Shown one piece after another: positions 52,603 to 59,943 of a stretch of DNA of 64,000 nucleotides; the stretch's first letter is position 1; each line of letters begins with the position of its first letter. The notes under the pieces were generated by a model. It worked only from the letters and a program-made list of their open reading frames with translations. It searched no databases and was not told the origin of the DNA. This DNA is from Marinobacterium sp. (lineage in GTDB: Bacteria > Pseudomonadota > Gammaproteobacteria > Pseudomonadales > Balneatricaceae), in contig JAOXSF010000181.1 of assembly GCA_025800125.1 (NCBI GenBank), positions 1 to 64,000 of the forward strand, written 5' to 3'. The position numbers were made by a program, and so were the translations under genes.

Positions 52603-53043
52603 TCAGGCTTCTGCGGCTGGGCGGGCATCAACCATAAAGGTGGCTTCACCGGTAGCAACGACTTTATCGCCCACGGTGACATCTGTCTGGCAGATCACGC
52701 GGCGGCGGCGTTCGTTAATCTCTTTTACGGTAACGGTGGCCTGGGCGGTATCACCGATGTAAACCGGCGCTTTGAATTTGATCTGCTGATCAACGTAGAT
52801 TGCACCAGGGCCTGGCAGGCGGGTGCCGGCTACGGTGGAGATCAGCGCGGCGCTGAACATGCCGTGTACAATGCGCTTTTCAAAGACGGTGGTTTTGGCA
52901 TATTCCTCGTTTACATGCACCGGGTTGTTGTCGCCAGAGATGCCTGCAAACATGTAAACATCTGCTTCAGAGATGGTTTTGGCGTAGCTGGCGCTCATAC
53001 CAACTTCGAGGTCTTCAAGGTAGTAGCCGTGCAGGTCCTGCAT
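52603..53043 (-). CDS. phaJ: MaoC-like (R)-specific enoyl-CoA hydratase (PhaJ-type)
   Basis: A 146-residue single hot-dog protein. The hydratase 2 motif is ISGDNNPVHVNEEYAKTTVFEKRIVHGMF, with Asp and His catalytic residues; VDQQIKFKAPVYIGDTAQATV follows. Such enzymes hydrate crotonyl-type CoA esters to (R)-3-hydroxyacyl-CoA, feeding polyhydroxyalkanoate synthesis, which fits the phasin at 41.5 kb. Assignment to PhaJ rather than another MaoC enzyme is by length and similarity. Confidence 0.85.
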   Translation of the reverse strand: MQDLHGYYLEDLEVGMSASYAKTISEADVYMFAGISGDNNPVHVNEEYAKTTVFEKRIVHGMFSAALISTVAGTRLPGPGAIYVDQQIKFKAPVYIGDTAQATVTVKEINERRRRVICQTDVTVGDKVVATGEATFMVDARPAAEA

Positions 53044-53262
53044 CTGTTTCTTCCTGTATCTATGGCTGCAAAGTCGCAGTATTTTGTTTTATTGGCTGGC
53101 AGGCTCACGATGCCCGCCGAAGCCGTCTGTATCCGTTATAGCGCCGGAACATGACAGAATAGTACGGCCATTTGTTGCAATGCACAAATCAGCACCAAAG
53201 TTGTAATTCAGGGCGTAGCCCCTGGGCAAAAAGGCGTATTGATGAAAACGATCTATCTGTTT

Positions 53263-53310
53263 GACTCGGGCAGTGAAAACGACTGGGGCAGTGAAAACGA
53301 CTGGGGCGGT
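53263..53310 (+). repeat. 18-bp tandem repeat between phaJ and the RNase T2 gene
   Basis: GACTCGGGCAGTGAAAAC, GACTGGGGCAGTGAAAAC and a partial GACTGGGGCGGTG are consecutive. The 449-bp gap 53044-53492 holds this array and a short hairpin GTGCAGG/CCTGCAC at 53364-53381, and no supported gene. Confidence 0.9.
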
Positions 53311-53492
53311 GCGGCTGATAGCTGACACTTGTTTAGCTGCTGACTGGCTGTTGTAATAGGGCCCGTGCAGGCAGCCCTGCACATTTAGGAGCCCGGTGGC
53401 CGTTGTCTGTTGCGGTCTGTTGACTTAACAGGACGCTAGCCGGGAAGATGCGTCTACGCAGGGCGCTCTGCCCTGACAGGAATGGATGTCTG

Positions 53493-54257
53493 ATGAATAC
53501 CACACTACCCACCTCGGCTGCGCTGGCCGGTCTGCTGGCCTTTGCCCCCGCTGTTTATGCCGACAACTGCGATACCCCCAATACCTACGATTCCCATGTG
53601 CTGGCGATCAGCTGGCAACCTGCTTTCTGTGAAGGAAAGCCCACTAAACCGGAATGTAAAACGCTGGATACCGGCCGTTACGATGCCGACCACTTTACCC
53701 TGCATGGCCTCTGGCCGAACAAGAACAGCTGTGGTATCAACTACAGCGCTTGCGGTGCAGTGAAGCAGTCATTTCAGTCGTTCTGCGATTATCCGGCGAT
53801 GAATCTGGACGATATTGTGCGTGAAAACCTCAGTGTGGCGATGCCAGGCGCCCGTTATGGTTCCTGCTTGCAACGCCATGAGTGGTGGAAACACGGCGTC
53901 TGCCGTGATGCAGACCCGAACGCTTACTTTAACCTGTCAATGGCGCTGCTGCGTCAGATTAACCTGTCGGATTTCCGGCTGAATTTTATCAAGCCCAACA
54001 TCGGTAAAACGGTTCAGCGCAGTGATTTTGAAACCGAGTTTGATAACAGCTTTGGTGACGGGGCCAGTGAACGCCTGAAACTGTCCTGTAACAGGGCTAA
54101 CAAGCTGACAGAGATACAGATGGCACTGCCAAAAGTGCTGTACAAAGACGGCCAGCCACAGCCGCTGTCTGATCTATTTGCGCAAACACCGGCAAATGCC
54201 CCCGGTAACCGGGGTTCCTGTGGTAGCAGTTTCGAGCTGGACCTGGCAGGCGAGTAA
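53493..54257 (+). CDS. Ribonuclease T2 family protein (RNase I-like)
   Basis: A 254-residue exported endoribonuclease. A signal peptide (about 1-22, GLLAFAPAVYA) precedes the catalytic segments CAS1, FTLHGLWPNKN, and CAS2, HEWWKHGVCR, which contain the active-site histidines. Many cysteines suggest disulfides, as expected for a periplasmic enzyme. E. coli RNase I (Rna) is the closest well-known relative. The ATG at 53493 is chosen for the signal peptide; the frame extends upstream to 53448. Confidence 0.92.
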   Translation: MNTTLPTSAALAGLLAFAPAVYADNCDTPNTYDSHVLAISWQPAFCEGKPTKPECKTLDTGRYDADHFTLHGLWPNKNSCGINYSACGAVKQSFQSFCDYPAMNLDDIVRENLSVAMPGARYGSCLQRHEWWKHGVCRDADPNAYFNLSMALLRQINLSDFRLNFIKPNIGKTVQRSDFETEFDNSFGDGASERLKLSCNRANKLTEIQMALPKVLYKDGQPQPLSDLFAQTPANAPGNRGSCGSSFELDLAGE

Positions 54258-54290
54258 TACCAGCAGGCACTGCTGATTTCCACGTTTTCA

Positions 54291-54324
54291 AGGCTGTGAA
54301 ACAGGCCTTTTCACAGCCTGTTTC
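54291..54324 (+). terminator. Terminator of the RNase T2 gene
   Basis: AGGCTGTGAAA (54291-54301) pairs with TTTCACAGCCT (54309-54319) around a seven-base loop and is followed by GTTTCC. It lies 33 bp after the RNase stop codon. Confidence 0.55.
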
Positions 54325-54346
54325 CTGGCCTGTTAAGGAGCCCGCT

Positions 54347-54823
54347 GTGCAAAAAGTTTCTATTGTTGTTGATGTGCAGAATATCTATTACACCACCCGC
54401 CAGACTTATCACCGTAATTTTGATTACAACCGGTTCTGGGCGCAGGCCACGGCAAACCGTCAGGTGGTTCATGCCGCTGCCTATGCCATCAGTCGGGGTG
54501 ACGAGAAGCAGCAGCAGTTTCAGAATATACTGCGGGCAATTGGTTTTGAGGTAAAACTCAAGCCGTTTATACAGCGCGCCGATGGTTCGGCCAAGGGTGA
54601 CTGGGATGTCGGTATTACGCTGGATGCGATGGAGTACGCCGACGTCAGCGACACCCTGATTCTGGTGACCGGCGATGGTGATTTTGCCATGCTGGTTGAT
54701 CGTATCCGGTCGAAATATAAGATTCCGGTTGAAGTGTACGGAGTAGAAAAATTGACCGCCGCCGCGCTGATCCGAGCCGCTGATCGCTTTGTACCGATTG
54801 ATTCAACGTTGCTACTAGGCTGA
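54347..54823 (+). CDS. NYN domain (LabA/DUF88-like) protein
   Basis: A 158-residue PIN-like nuclease-fold protein. Conserved acidic residues are in IVVDVQNIYY, KGDWDVGITLDAMEYA and LVTGDGDFAMLVD, matching the LabA/DUF88 group of NYN domains, presumed RNases. Translation probably starts at GTG 54347, six bases after AAGGAG; the longer frame from GTG 54296 starts inside the terminator hairpin. It follows an exported RNase gene, but a functional link is not evident. Confidence 0.85.
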   Translation: MQKVSIVVDVQNIYYTTRQTYHRNFDYNRFWAQATANRQVVHAAAYAISRGDEKQQQFQNILRAIGFEVKLKPFIQRADGSAKGDWDVGITLDAMEYADVSDTLILVTGDGDFAMLVDRIRSKYKIPVEVYGVEKLTAAALIRAADRFVPIDSTLLLG

Positions 54824-54902
54824 AAGTGCTGCACCCGTGCTGACGACGTAATATTGATCACTCAGCTGCCCGGTTTATAACTCAGCTGTCAGGGCCATAA
54901 CA

Positions 54903-55424
54903 ATGAACAGAGATACCTCAGCCACCCTATCAGCCAAGCCGGTATCAGCCACACCGGTGCAACTGGCAACCTATGTGACCGCGATTCAACAGGGCGTTGC
55001 CGGGAATATCAGGCTTTGCGATAGTCAATCTGAAATCTGGCAGCAGGACGGTACAGAAGAAGAGGAAACCTTGTACCGTTTTAACAACGGTGTGGTGATT
55101 CGCTTTCAGCGTGATCAGGACTTGCCCGACGTAGCTGCTGTTTATTCCGGGAAAGCGGCTTATTCCGGGAAAGCCGTCTATTCAGAAAAAGCCGTCTATT
55201 CAGAAAAAGCCGTCTATTCAGAAAAAGCCGCCAGTTCAGAAAAAGCTGCCGGTTCAGATCGAACGGCCTGTGCAGATAAAGCGGCTGATAATCAGCAATG
55301 TGCTCAATGCTGGCTCAGTTACGAAGTGCTGGAGGCCGCCGGACAGGTGATTCGCCCGGCGCGCAAGGTGTTCTATAACCGTTGCCAGCTGGCATTCTGG
55401 TTACGTATACAGCAGCCAGACTGA
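54903..55424 (+). CDS. Uncharacterised protein with internal YSEKAV repeats
   Basis: A 173-residue protein I do not recognise. The N-terminal part (about 1-78) and the C-terminal part (about 130-173, CWLSYEVLEAAGQVIRPARKVFYNRCQLAFWLRI) look globular. Between them lie eight tandem six-residue units of the type YSEKAV. Without the insert the two flanks would form a small domain of about 125 residues. The repeats keep the reading frame (18 bp units). There is no signal peptide. It lies 79 bp after the NYN gene. Confidence 0.7.
   Translation: MNRDTSATLSAKPVSATPVQLATYVTAIQQGVAGNIRLCDSQSEIWQQDGTEEEETLYRFNNGVVIRFQRDQDLPDVAAVYSGKAAYSGKAVYSEKAVYSEKAVYSEKAASSEKAAGSDRTACADKAADNQQCAQCWLSYEVLEAAGQVIRPARKVFYNRCQLAFWLRIQQPD
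55143..55286 (+). repeat. 18-bp in-frame tandem repeat, eight units
   Basis: Units TATTCCGGGAAAGCGGCT, TATTCCGGGAAAGCCGTC, then TATTCAGAAAAAGCCGTC twice exactly (55179-55214), TATTCAGAAAAAGCCGCC and three more degenerate units. The central identical units suggest recent slippage. Confidence 0.97.
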
Positions 55425-55435
55425 CCGGCTACGGT

Positions 55436-55467
55436 GTTGACGTGCAATAACGTTGACATGCAATAAC
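55436..55467 (+). repeat. 16-bp tandem repeat
   Basis: GTTGACGTGCAATAAC and GTTGACATGCAATAAC are adjacent in the 71-bp gap between two convergent genes. Confidence 0.9.
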
Positions 55468-55495
55468 GCTGAGCGCAGTCTCGGCCCACCCGGTT

Positions 55496-55969
55496 TTATC
55501 GCTCGGCAGGTTTTTCCATTGCGACATAACTGCCGTTAAGGCGCATGGCGACTTTATCCCCCTGACGTACTTCAATCACCAGTTCCAGCCGGGCCTTGCC
55601 CCGTTCTGCCATTCTGGCGTCAAAGGCAGTCAGGGTTTCAGCATCGGGCAGGCTGACATGGGCGGCGAAGTCGCCGGTAACCGGGCGCAGGTATTCCAGT
55701 TCGCTGGTGTGGATCACCACATCGTTGTCGAAGCCCTGTTCACGGCGGTAGAGGGTGACCATACTCCAGCCACATAGTGTAGCAACCGTCGCCAGTGAGC
55801 CACCAAAGCCGGTACCTTTATCGTTGATATTAGGTTGCAGTGCTGCTGACATCACCAGTGAATGGCCATCATACTGCAACGGTTTAAACCCCATATGGTT
55901 GATCAGTGGAATCTGCGTGCGCAGCCAGCTGAGAAACACATCGGCGGTATGCTGATAGTCCATATCCAT
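55496..55969 (-). CDS. Putative thioesterase (YiiD C-terminal-like hot-dog domain)
   Basis: A 157-residue hot-dog fold protein resembling the thioesterase domain found at the C-terminus of YiiD (PF09500). LINHMGFKPLQYDGHSLVMSAALQPNINDKGTGFGGSLATVATLCGWSM contains the expected N-D-K-G-T-x-F-G-G core. The acyl substrate is unknown. The ATG at 55969 (MDMDYQHT) is preferred; the frame is open to 56050. It follows the nitroreductase gene by 14 bp on the same strand, so the two form an operon. Confidence 0.82.
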   Translation of the reverse strand: MDMDYQHTADVFLSWLRTQIPLINHMGFKPLQYDGHSLVMSAALQPNINDKGTGFGGSLATVATLCGWSMVTLYRREQGFDNDVVIHTSELEYLRPVTGDFAAHVSLPDAETLTAFDARMAERGKARLELVIEVRQGDKVAMRLNGSYVAMEKPAER

Positions 55970-55983
55970 TATCCCTCTGCTAC

Positions 55984-56544
55984 TTACTGGCCAGTCCACT
56001 GGCTGACAAAGCGTTCCACCGGCAGCGGGGCGACTTTGCGTTCTTTGCAAGGCGTACCCAGGTAGAGGTAACCGATTACCTCTTCGTTATCGGCCAGCCC
56101 CAGCCCTTTCAATACATGGGGGTGGTAAGCCATGGCACCAGTACGCCACATGGCACCAACACCCTGGGCATAGGCAGCATGCAGCATATTTTGTGCAGCA
56201 CAACCGGCGGTGATCTGTTGTTCCAGTACTGGTACTTTGTGGCCCGCTTTAGTGACAGCGATAACCACTACCATGGTTGGCGCACGCAGCGGCATTTTCA
56301 GGGTTTTCTGGCGTTTCTCTTCTGGTAGCTCCGGGTCATCCTGCAGGGCCGCTTCCAGGTAGAGCTGGCCCAGCTGCTCGCGGGCTTCGCCTTCAATCAC
56401 CAGAAAACGGAATGGACGCAATGCGCCATGGTCCGGTGCGCGCAGGGCGGCGCTGAACATAAGGTCGAGTTGTGGCTGGCCTGGGCCCGGAGCTTCCAGC
56501 AGTGGCATGGAGGCGCGACTGAGCAGCGCTTCAATTGCATCCAT
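55984..56544 (-). CDS. Nitroreductase family protein (YdjA-like)
   Basis: A 186-residue FMN-dependent oxidoreductase of the YdjA group. SRASMPLLEAPGP, RAPDHGALRPFRFLVIEGEAREQLG and the C-terminal GYLYLGTPCKERKVAP match the E. coli YdjA-type short nitroreductases. The physiological substrate is unknown. The ATG at 56544 gives MDAIEALLSRA as N-terminus, fitting the family; the frame is open upstream to 56610 across the hairpin. Confidence 0.9.
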   Translation of the reverse strand: MDAIEALLSRASMPLLEAPGPGQPQLDLMFSAALRAPDHGALRPFRFLVIEGEAREQLGQLYLEAALQDDPELPEEKRQKTLKMPLRAPTMVVVIAVTKAGHKVPVLEQQITAGCAAQNMLHAAYAQGVGAMWRTGAMAYHPHVLKGLGLADNEEVIGYLYLGTPCKERKVAPLPVERFVSQWTGQ

Positions 56545-56604
56545 TATCGGTGTCCTCAGAGATTGTATCGGAAAGGGGGATTCTAGCCTGGTGGGCGAGG
56601 AATA

Positions 56605-56637
56605 TCCCACCTGTGATCGCTGAAATCACAGGTGGGA
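56605..56637 (-). terminator. Hairpin terminating queF
   Basis: TCCCACCTGTGAT (56605-56617) and ATCACAGGTGGGA (56625-56637) form a perfect 13-bp stem with a seven-base loop directly after queF on the reverse strand. No T run follows, so termination may rely on Rho or be partial. Confidence 0.55.
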
Positions 56638-56648
56638 GCTGGGCGGGA

Positions 56649-57518
56649 TTACTGACGGCTCAGACGCAGATTAGGCAGGGTGTTATCTTCACTGCTGCGG
56701 TACGGGTTAATATCCAGACCACCACGGCGCACATAGCGGGCGTACACGGTCAGTTGTGCGGGCTGACACTGTTGCCAGATGTCCATAAAGATATTTTCCA
56801 CACACTGCTCATGGAAATCGCCATGCTCACGGTAAGAGATCAGGTATTTCAGCAGCCCTTCGCGGTTCAGCTGTTTACCGCGATAGCGAATCTGAATACT
56901 GGCCCAGTCTGGCTGGCCAGTAACCGGACAGTTGGATTTCAGCAGATGACTGTACAGCGCTTCCTCTACCACTTCATTCGCGGTGGTCAGCAGGTCAGGC
57001 TGTGGCTGGTAGTGGTCAACGTCAATATCCAGTTCGTCGATACACTCACCCTGGAGGGTTGCCAGTGCCGGGGCATCGTCCGGGTGACGCAGTACAACTT
57101 TTACCACACCGCCAGCGGCCTGGCTGAGATCCTGTTCCATCCGGGCCTGAACCTCTGCTTCAGACTCGAAGCGGCTCAGGTTGAAAGAGTTCAGGTACAG
57201 CTTGAACGACTTGGACTCGATAATATTGTCGCTACGGGCGGGCAGGTAGAACTCTGCCAACCGTGCCACCGGTTTACCTTTGCTGTTCAGCCAGGAAATT
57301 TCGAACGCATTCCAGATGTCCATACCGAAAAAGGGCAGGCTGTCACGGTCAATACCGCGCTCGGCCCAGTTCAGCCGTCGGCTGATCGGGTACAACTGGG
57401 ATGGGTCATACTGGTTTACGTACTGAGTATCAGAACCCAGCGGTGATCTTTCTTTAACGTCCTGTTCTTTAACATCCTGTTCTTTAACGTCCTGTGCTTT
57501 TACGTCTTGCTCTTGCAT
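56649..57518 (-). CDS. queF: NADPH-dependent 7-cyano-7-deazaguanine reductase QueF
   Basis: A 289-residue enzyme of the long (E. coli) QueF type that reduces preQ0 to preQ1 in queuosine synthesis. The catalytic cysteine is in LKSNCPVTGQPDWASIQIRYRG, and the NADPH-binding E-x-K-S-F-K segment is IESKSFKLYLNSFN. The N-terminus begins with five EQDVK-type repeats not found in E. coli QueF, whose homology starts about residue 25 (SPLGSDTQYVNQYDPSQLYPI). It follows the ABC permease gene by 22 bp, so all three are probably one operon. Confidence 0.95.
   Translation of the reverse strand: MQEQDVKAQDVKEQDVKEQDVKERSPLGSDTQYVNQYDPSQLYPISRRLNWAERGIDRDSLPFFGMDIWNAFEISWLNSKGKPVARLAEFYLPARSDNIIESKSFKLYLNSFNLSRFESEAEVQARMEQDLSQAAGGVVKVVLRHPDDAPALATLQGECIDELDIDVDHYQPQPDLLTTANEVVEEALYSHLLKSNCPVTGQPDWASIQIRYRGKQLNREGLLKYLISYREHGDFHEQCVENIFMDIWQQCQPAQLTVYARYVRRGGLDINPYRSSEDNTLPNLRLSRQ
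57451..57510 (-). repeat. 15-bp tandem repeat coding for the QueF N-terminus
   Basis: TCTTTAACGTCCTGT, TCTTTAACATCCTGT, TCTTTAACGTCCTGT and GCTTTTACGTCTTGC (plus strand) encode successive QDVKE-type units on the reverse strand, directly after the start codon. Confidence 0.95.
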
Positions 57519-57540
57519 GGGTTCTAATCCTGATCTTGAA

Positions 57541-58314
57541 TCAACTACGCAGGCCTTTGCCTGTCTTCAGCAGGTGCAGCGCCCATGCCGACAGCAAGCC
57601 GATAAATACCACAATCGCAGTCAGGGCAAAGCCAATACTGATGTCGCTGACGCCAAGAATGCCGTAACGGAAGGTGTTCACCATGTACAGAATCGGGTTC
57701 AACAGCGACACATTCTGCCAGAACTCTGGTAGCAGATTAATGGAGTAAAACACCCCGCCCAGGTAGGTCAGCGGTGTCAATACGAAAGTTGGCACGATGG
57801 ACACATCATCAAACGACTGGGCGAAAATCGCGTTGATAAAGCCACCCAGCGAGAACAGAATTGCGGTCAGCAGTACCACCAGCACCGTTACGCCCAGATG
57901 GTGTACCTGCAAATCTGTAAAGAACAGCGACAGCAAGGTAACGATCACGCCAATCATCAGACCACGGGCGACACCACCAAACACATAACCGGCCAGAATT
58001 ACCCAGTTGGGTACTGGTGATACCAGCAGTTCTTCAATGTTGTGCTGAAATTTGCTGGAGTAGAACGATGACACCACATTGGAGTAGCTGTTGGTGATCA
58101 CCGACATCATAATCAACCCCGGTACAATGTACTCCATGTAGTTGAAGCCGCCCATCTCACCGATACGGCTGCCAATCAGGTTGCCGAAAATAATGTAGTA
58201 CAGGGTAATGGTGATCGCAGGTGGCAGCAGTGTCTGCGCCCAGATACGGGTAAAACGGCGGATTTCCCGTACCAGAATGGTCCAGAAAGCGACAAACAGT
58301 TGTTGTGAATTCAT
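57541..58314 (-). CDS. ABC-2 type transporter permease (YadH-like)
   Basis: A 257-residue permease with six membrane helices. The ABC-2 signature near residues 190-215 (PLTYLGGVFYSINLLPEFWQNVSLLNPILYMVNTFRYGILG) and N-terminal RRFTRIWAQTLLPPAIT are typical of YadH-type exporters, whose cargo is unknown. It overlaps the ATPase gene by four bases. Confidence 0.92.
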   Translation of the reverse strand: MNSQQLFVAFWTILVREIRRFTRIWAQTLLPPAITITLYYIIFGNLIGSRIGEMGGFNYMEYIVPGLIMMSVITNSYSNVVSSFYSSKFQHNIEELLVSPVPNWVILAGYVFGGVARGLMIGVIVTLLSLFFTDLQVHHLGVTVLVVLLTAILFSLGGFINAIFAQSFDDVSIVPTFVLTPLTYLGGVFYSINLLPEFWQNVSLLNPILYMVNTFRYGILGVSDISIGFALTAIVVFIGLLSAWALHLLKTGKGLRS

Positions 58315-59246
58315 GCCGGTTCCTTCTCTGACAGATTCTTCTCGACCAGTGACACAAACAGTTCTTCCAGTCGGTTGGCTTTGTTACGCATGCTGGTGAC
58401 GTTGACCTGCTGAGCCTGCAACTGCTGGAACAGATCATTCAGCCCCTGGCCTTTCTCAACGTCCACTTCCAGCAGTTGTGCGCTATCCAGCCTGGCGTTG
58501 TAGCCATCCAGTTCAGGGGTTGCAGTCTGTGGCGGCTGAATATCCAGCAGGAAGGTTTCAGTGTTCAGCTGCGCCAGCAGGTCACGCATACTGGTGTTCT
58601 GCACAATCTGGCCATGGTCGATAATGGCGATATTGCGGCACAGGCTTTCAGCCTCTTCCAGATAATGGGTGGTCAGAATAATGGTGGTGCCTTTGGCGTT
58701 CAGGTCTTGCAGAAAGGCCCACATGGAGCGGCGCAGTTCAATGTCTACCCCGGCGGTTGGCTCATCCAGAATCAACAGTCTGGGCTCGTGCATCAAAGCA
58801 CGGGCGATCATCAGACGGCGTTTCATACCGCCTGACAACATCCGCGATGGTGTATCACGCTTCTCCCATAGCCCCAGTTGGCGCAGGTAGTGCTCGGCAC
58901 GCTCTTTCGCCTGAGCAGCGGGAATACCGTAGTAACCGGCCTGGGTGATCAGAATATGCTCAACCTTTTCAAACTGGTTAAAGTTGAACTCCTGCGGCAC
59001 CACGCCCAGATGACGTTTGACGCCAACCGGGTCGCTATCCAGATCATGGCCGAACACGCTGACGGTGCCGCTGCTCTTGTTAACCAGTGAGGAAACCACC
59101 CCCAGGGTGGTAGATTTACCGGCCCCGTTCGGGCCAAGCAGGGCCATAAAATCGCCCGGTTCTACATCAAAACTGACCCCTTTCAGGGCCTCAAAGCCAT
59201 TACCGTAGACTTTGCGCAGGTCACGAATGGAAAGCGCTGTGGTCAT
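58311..59246 (-). CDS. ABC transporter ATP-binding protein (YadG-like)
   Basis: A 311-residue ATPase. Walker A GPNGAGKST, signature LSGGMKRR, Walker B LLILDEPTAGVD and the H-loop TTHYLEE are in normal order. The C-terminal 90 residues form a regulatory domain as in YadG. The ATG at 59246 starts MTTALSIRDLRKVYGNG, the expected N-terminus; the frame is open to 59408. The partner permease follows with a four-base overlap. Confidence 0.94.
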   Translation of the reverse strand: MTTALSIRDLRKVYGNGFEALKGVSFDVEPGDFMALLGPNGAGKSTTLGVVSSLVNKSSGTVSVFGHDLDSDPVGVKRHLGVVPQEFNFNQFEKVEHILITQAGYYGIPAAQAKERAEHYLRQLGLWEKRDTPSRMLSGGMKRRLMIARALMHEPRLLILDEPTAGVDIELRRSMWAFLQDLNAKGTTIILTTHYLEEAESLCRNIAIIDHGQIVQNTSMRDLLAQLNTETFLLDIQPPQTATPELDGYNARLDSAQLLEVDVEKGQGLNDLFQQLQAQQVNVTSMRNKANRLEELFVSLVEKNLSEKEPA

Positions 59247-59455
59247 TAAAACGTCCCGTATATATGTCTGTGTCTGGTTATATCTGTTTTTACTGCCCGT
59301 CTGAATGCGGACTTGTGAGGTAAACTTCAGAGTGAAATTTGCGGTAGACTTGCCGCCGCACCTGTTCTGTTTGAACAGCGGTAGCAGCCCGGGTTGACAA
59401 TCTGTCATTACCTGTTGCGGCGGCTACTGGTCTGTTATCTGATATGAGAAACATC

Positions 59456-59854
59456 ATGAGCCTGGATTATCGCAGTTTTCACCTCAATCTGTTATCCCAC
59501 ACCTACAACAATCTGTTGCGCAATGCGCCATTCAATCTGGCGGATATGTCCACACAGGACGAAGAATTTCTACAGGGGATGAATACCTTGATCGACCTGG
59601 GCCACACCGGTGACCCACAATTCTTCGATCAGGGCCAGATATTGCTGTGTACGCTGGTACGTAACTACCCTGAACTGGTACCACTGGTGGCGCGGGATCT
59701 GTTCTGGTATCTGGGCGGTGAGTGTCTGCACCATATGCCAGACGAAGAGATCGACAAGTTCCAGCGGCTGGAAGAGATGCGCTACGAAGCGGAAAGCGAA
59801 GGGCATGAGTTCAACTACGAGAAAGAGCGGGCTTTGGTGCTGGGGTATCATTAA
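59456..59854 (+). CDS. Small conserved protein (PA2817-like)
   Basis: A 132-residue soluble, acidic, helical protein (FHLNLLSHTYNNLLRNAPFNLADMSTQDEEFL, DQGQILLCTLVRNYPELVPLVARDLFWYLGGECLHHMPDEEI). It resembles the PA2817 family of pseudomonads; this is supported by the shared neighbourhood, since queF and the YadG/YadH transporter also lie close to PA2817 in Pseudomonas aeruginosa. Function is unknown. ATG 59456 has a GAGAAA ribosome-binding site; ATG 59444 is an alternative. Confidence 0.7.
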   Translation: MSLDYRSFHLNLLSHTYNNLLRNAPFNLADMSTQDEEFLQGMNTLIDLGHTGDPQFFDQGQILLCTLVRNYPELVPLVARDLFWYLGGECLHHMPDEEIDKFQRLEEMRYEAESEGHEFNYEKERALVLGYH

Positions 59855-59866
59855 GCCAAGCCAGCC

Positions 59867-59902
59867 AGAACGCTAACGCCAGATAGAACGTTAACGCCGG
59901 GC
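59867..59902 (+). repeat. 18-bp tandem repeat
   Basis: AGAACGCTAACGCCAGAT is followed by AGAACGTTAACGCCGGGC. The second unit contributes the left arm of the terminator hairpin. Confidence 0.85.
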
Positions 59903-59920
59903 AGATGCCCGGCGTTGTTT
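59894..59920. terminator. Terminator between the PA2817-like gene and the chemoreceptor gene
   Basis: ACGCCGGGC (59894-59902) pairs with GCCCGGCGT (59907-59915) around AGAT, followed by TGTTT. It can serve both convergent genes. Confidence 0.8.
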
Positions 59921-59943
59921 ATACAGGGTGTTTTGCGTCTGTC

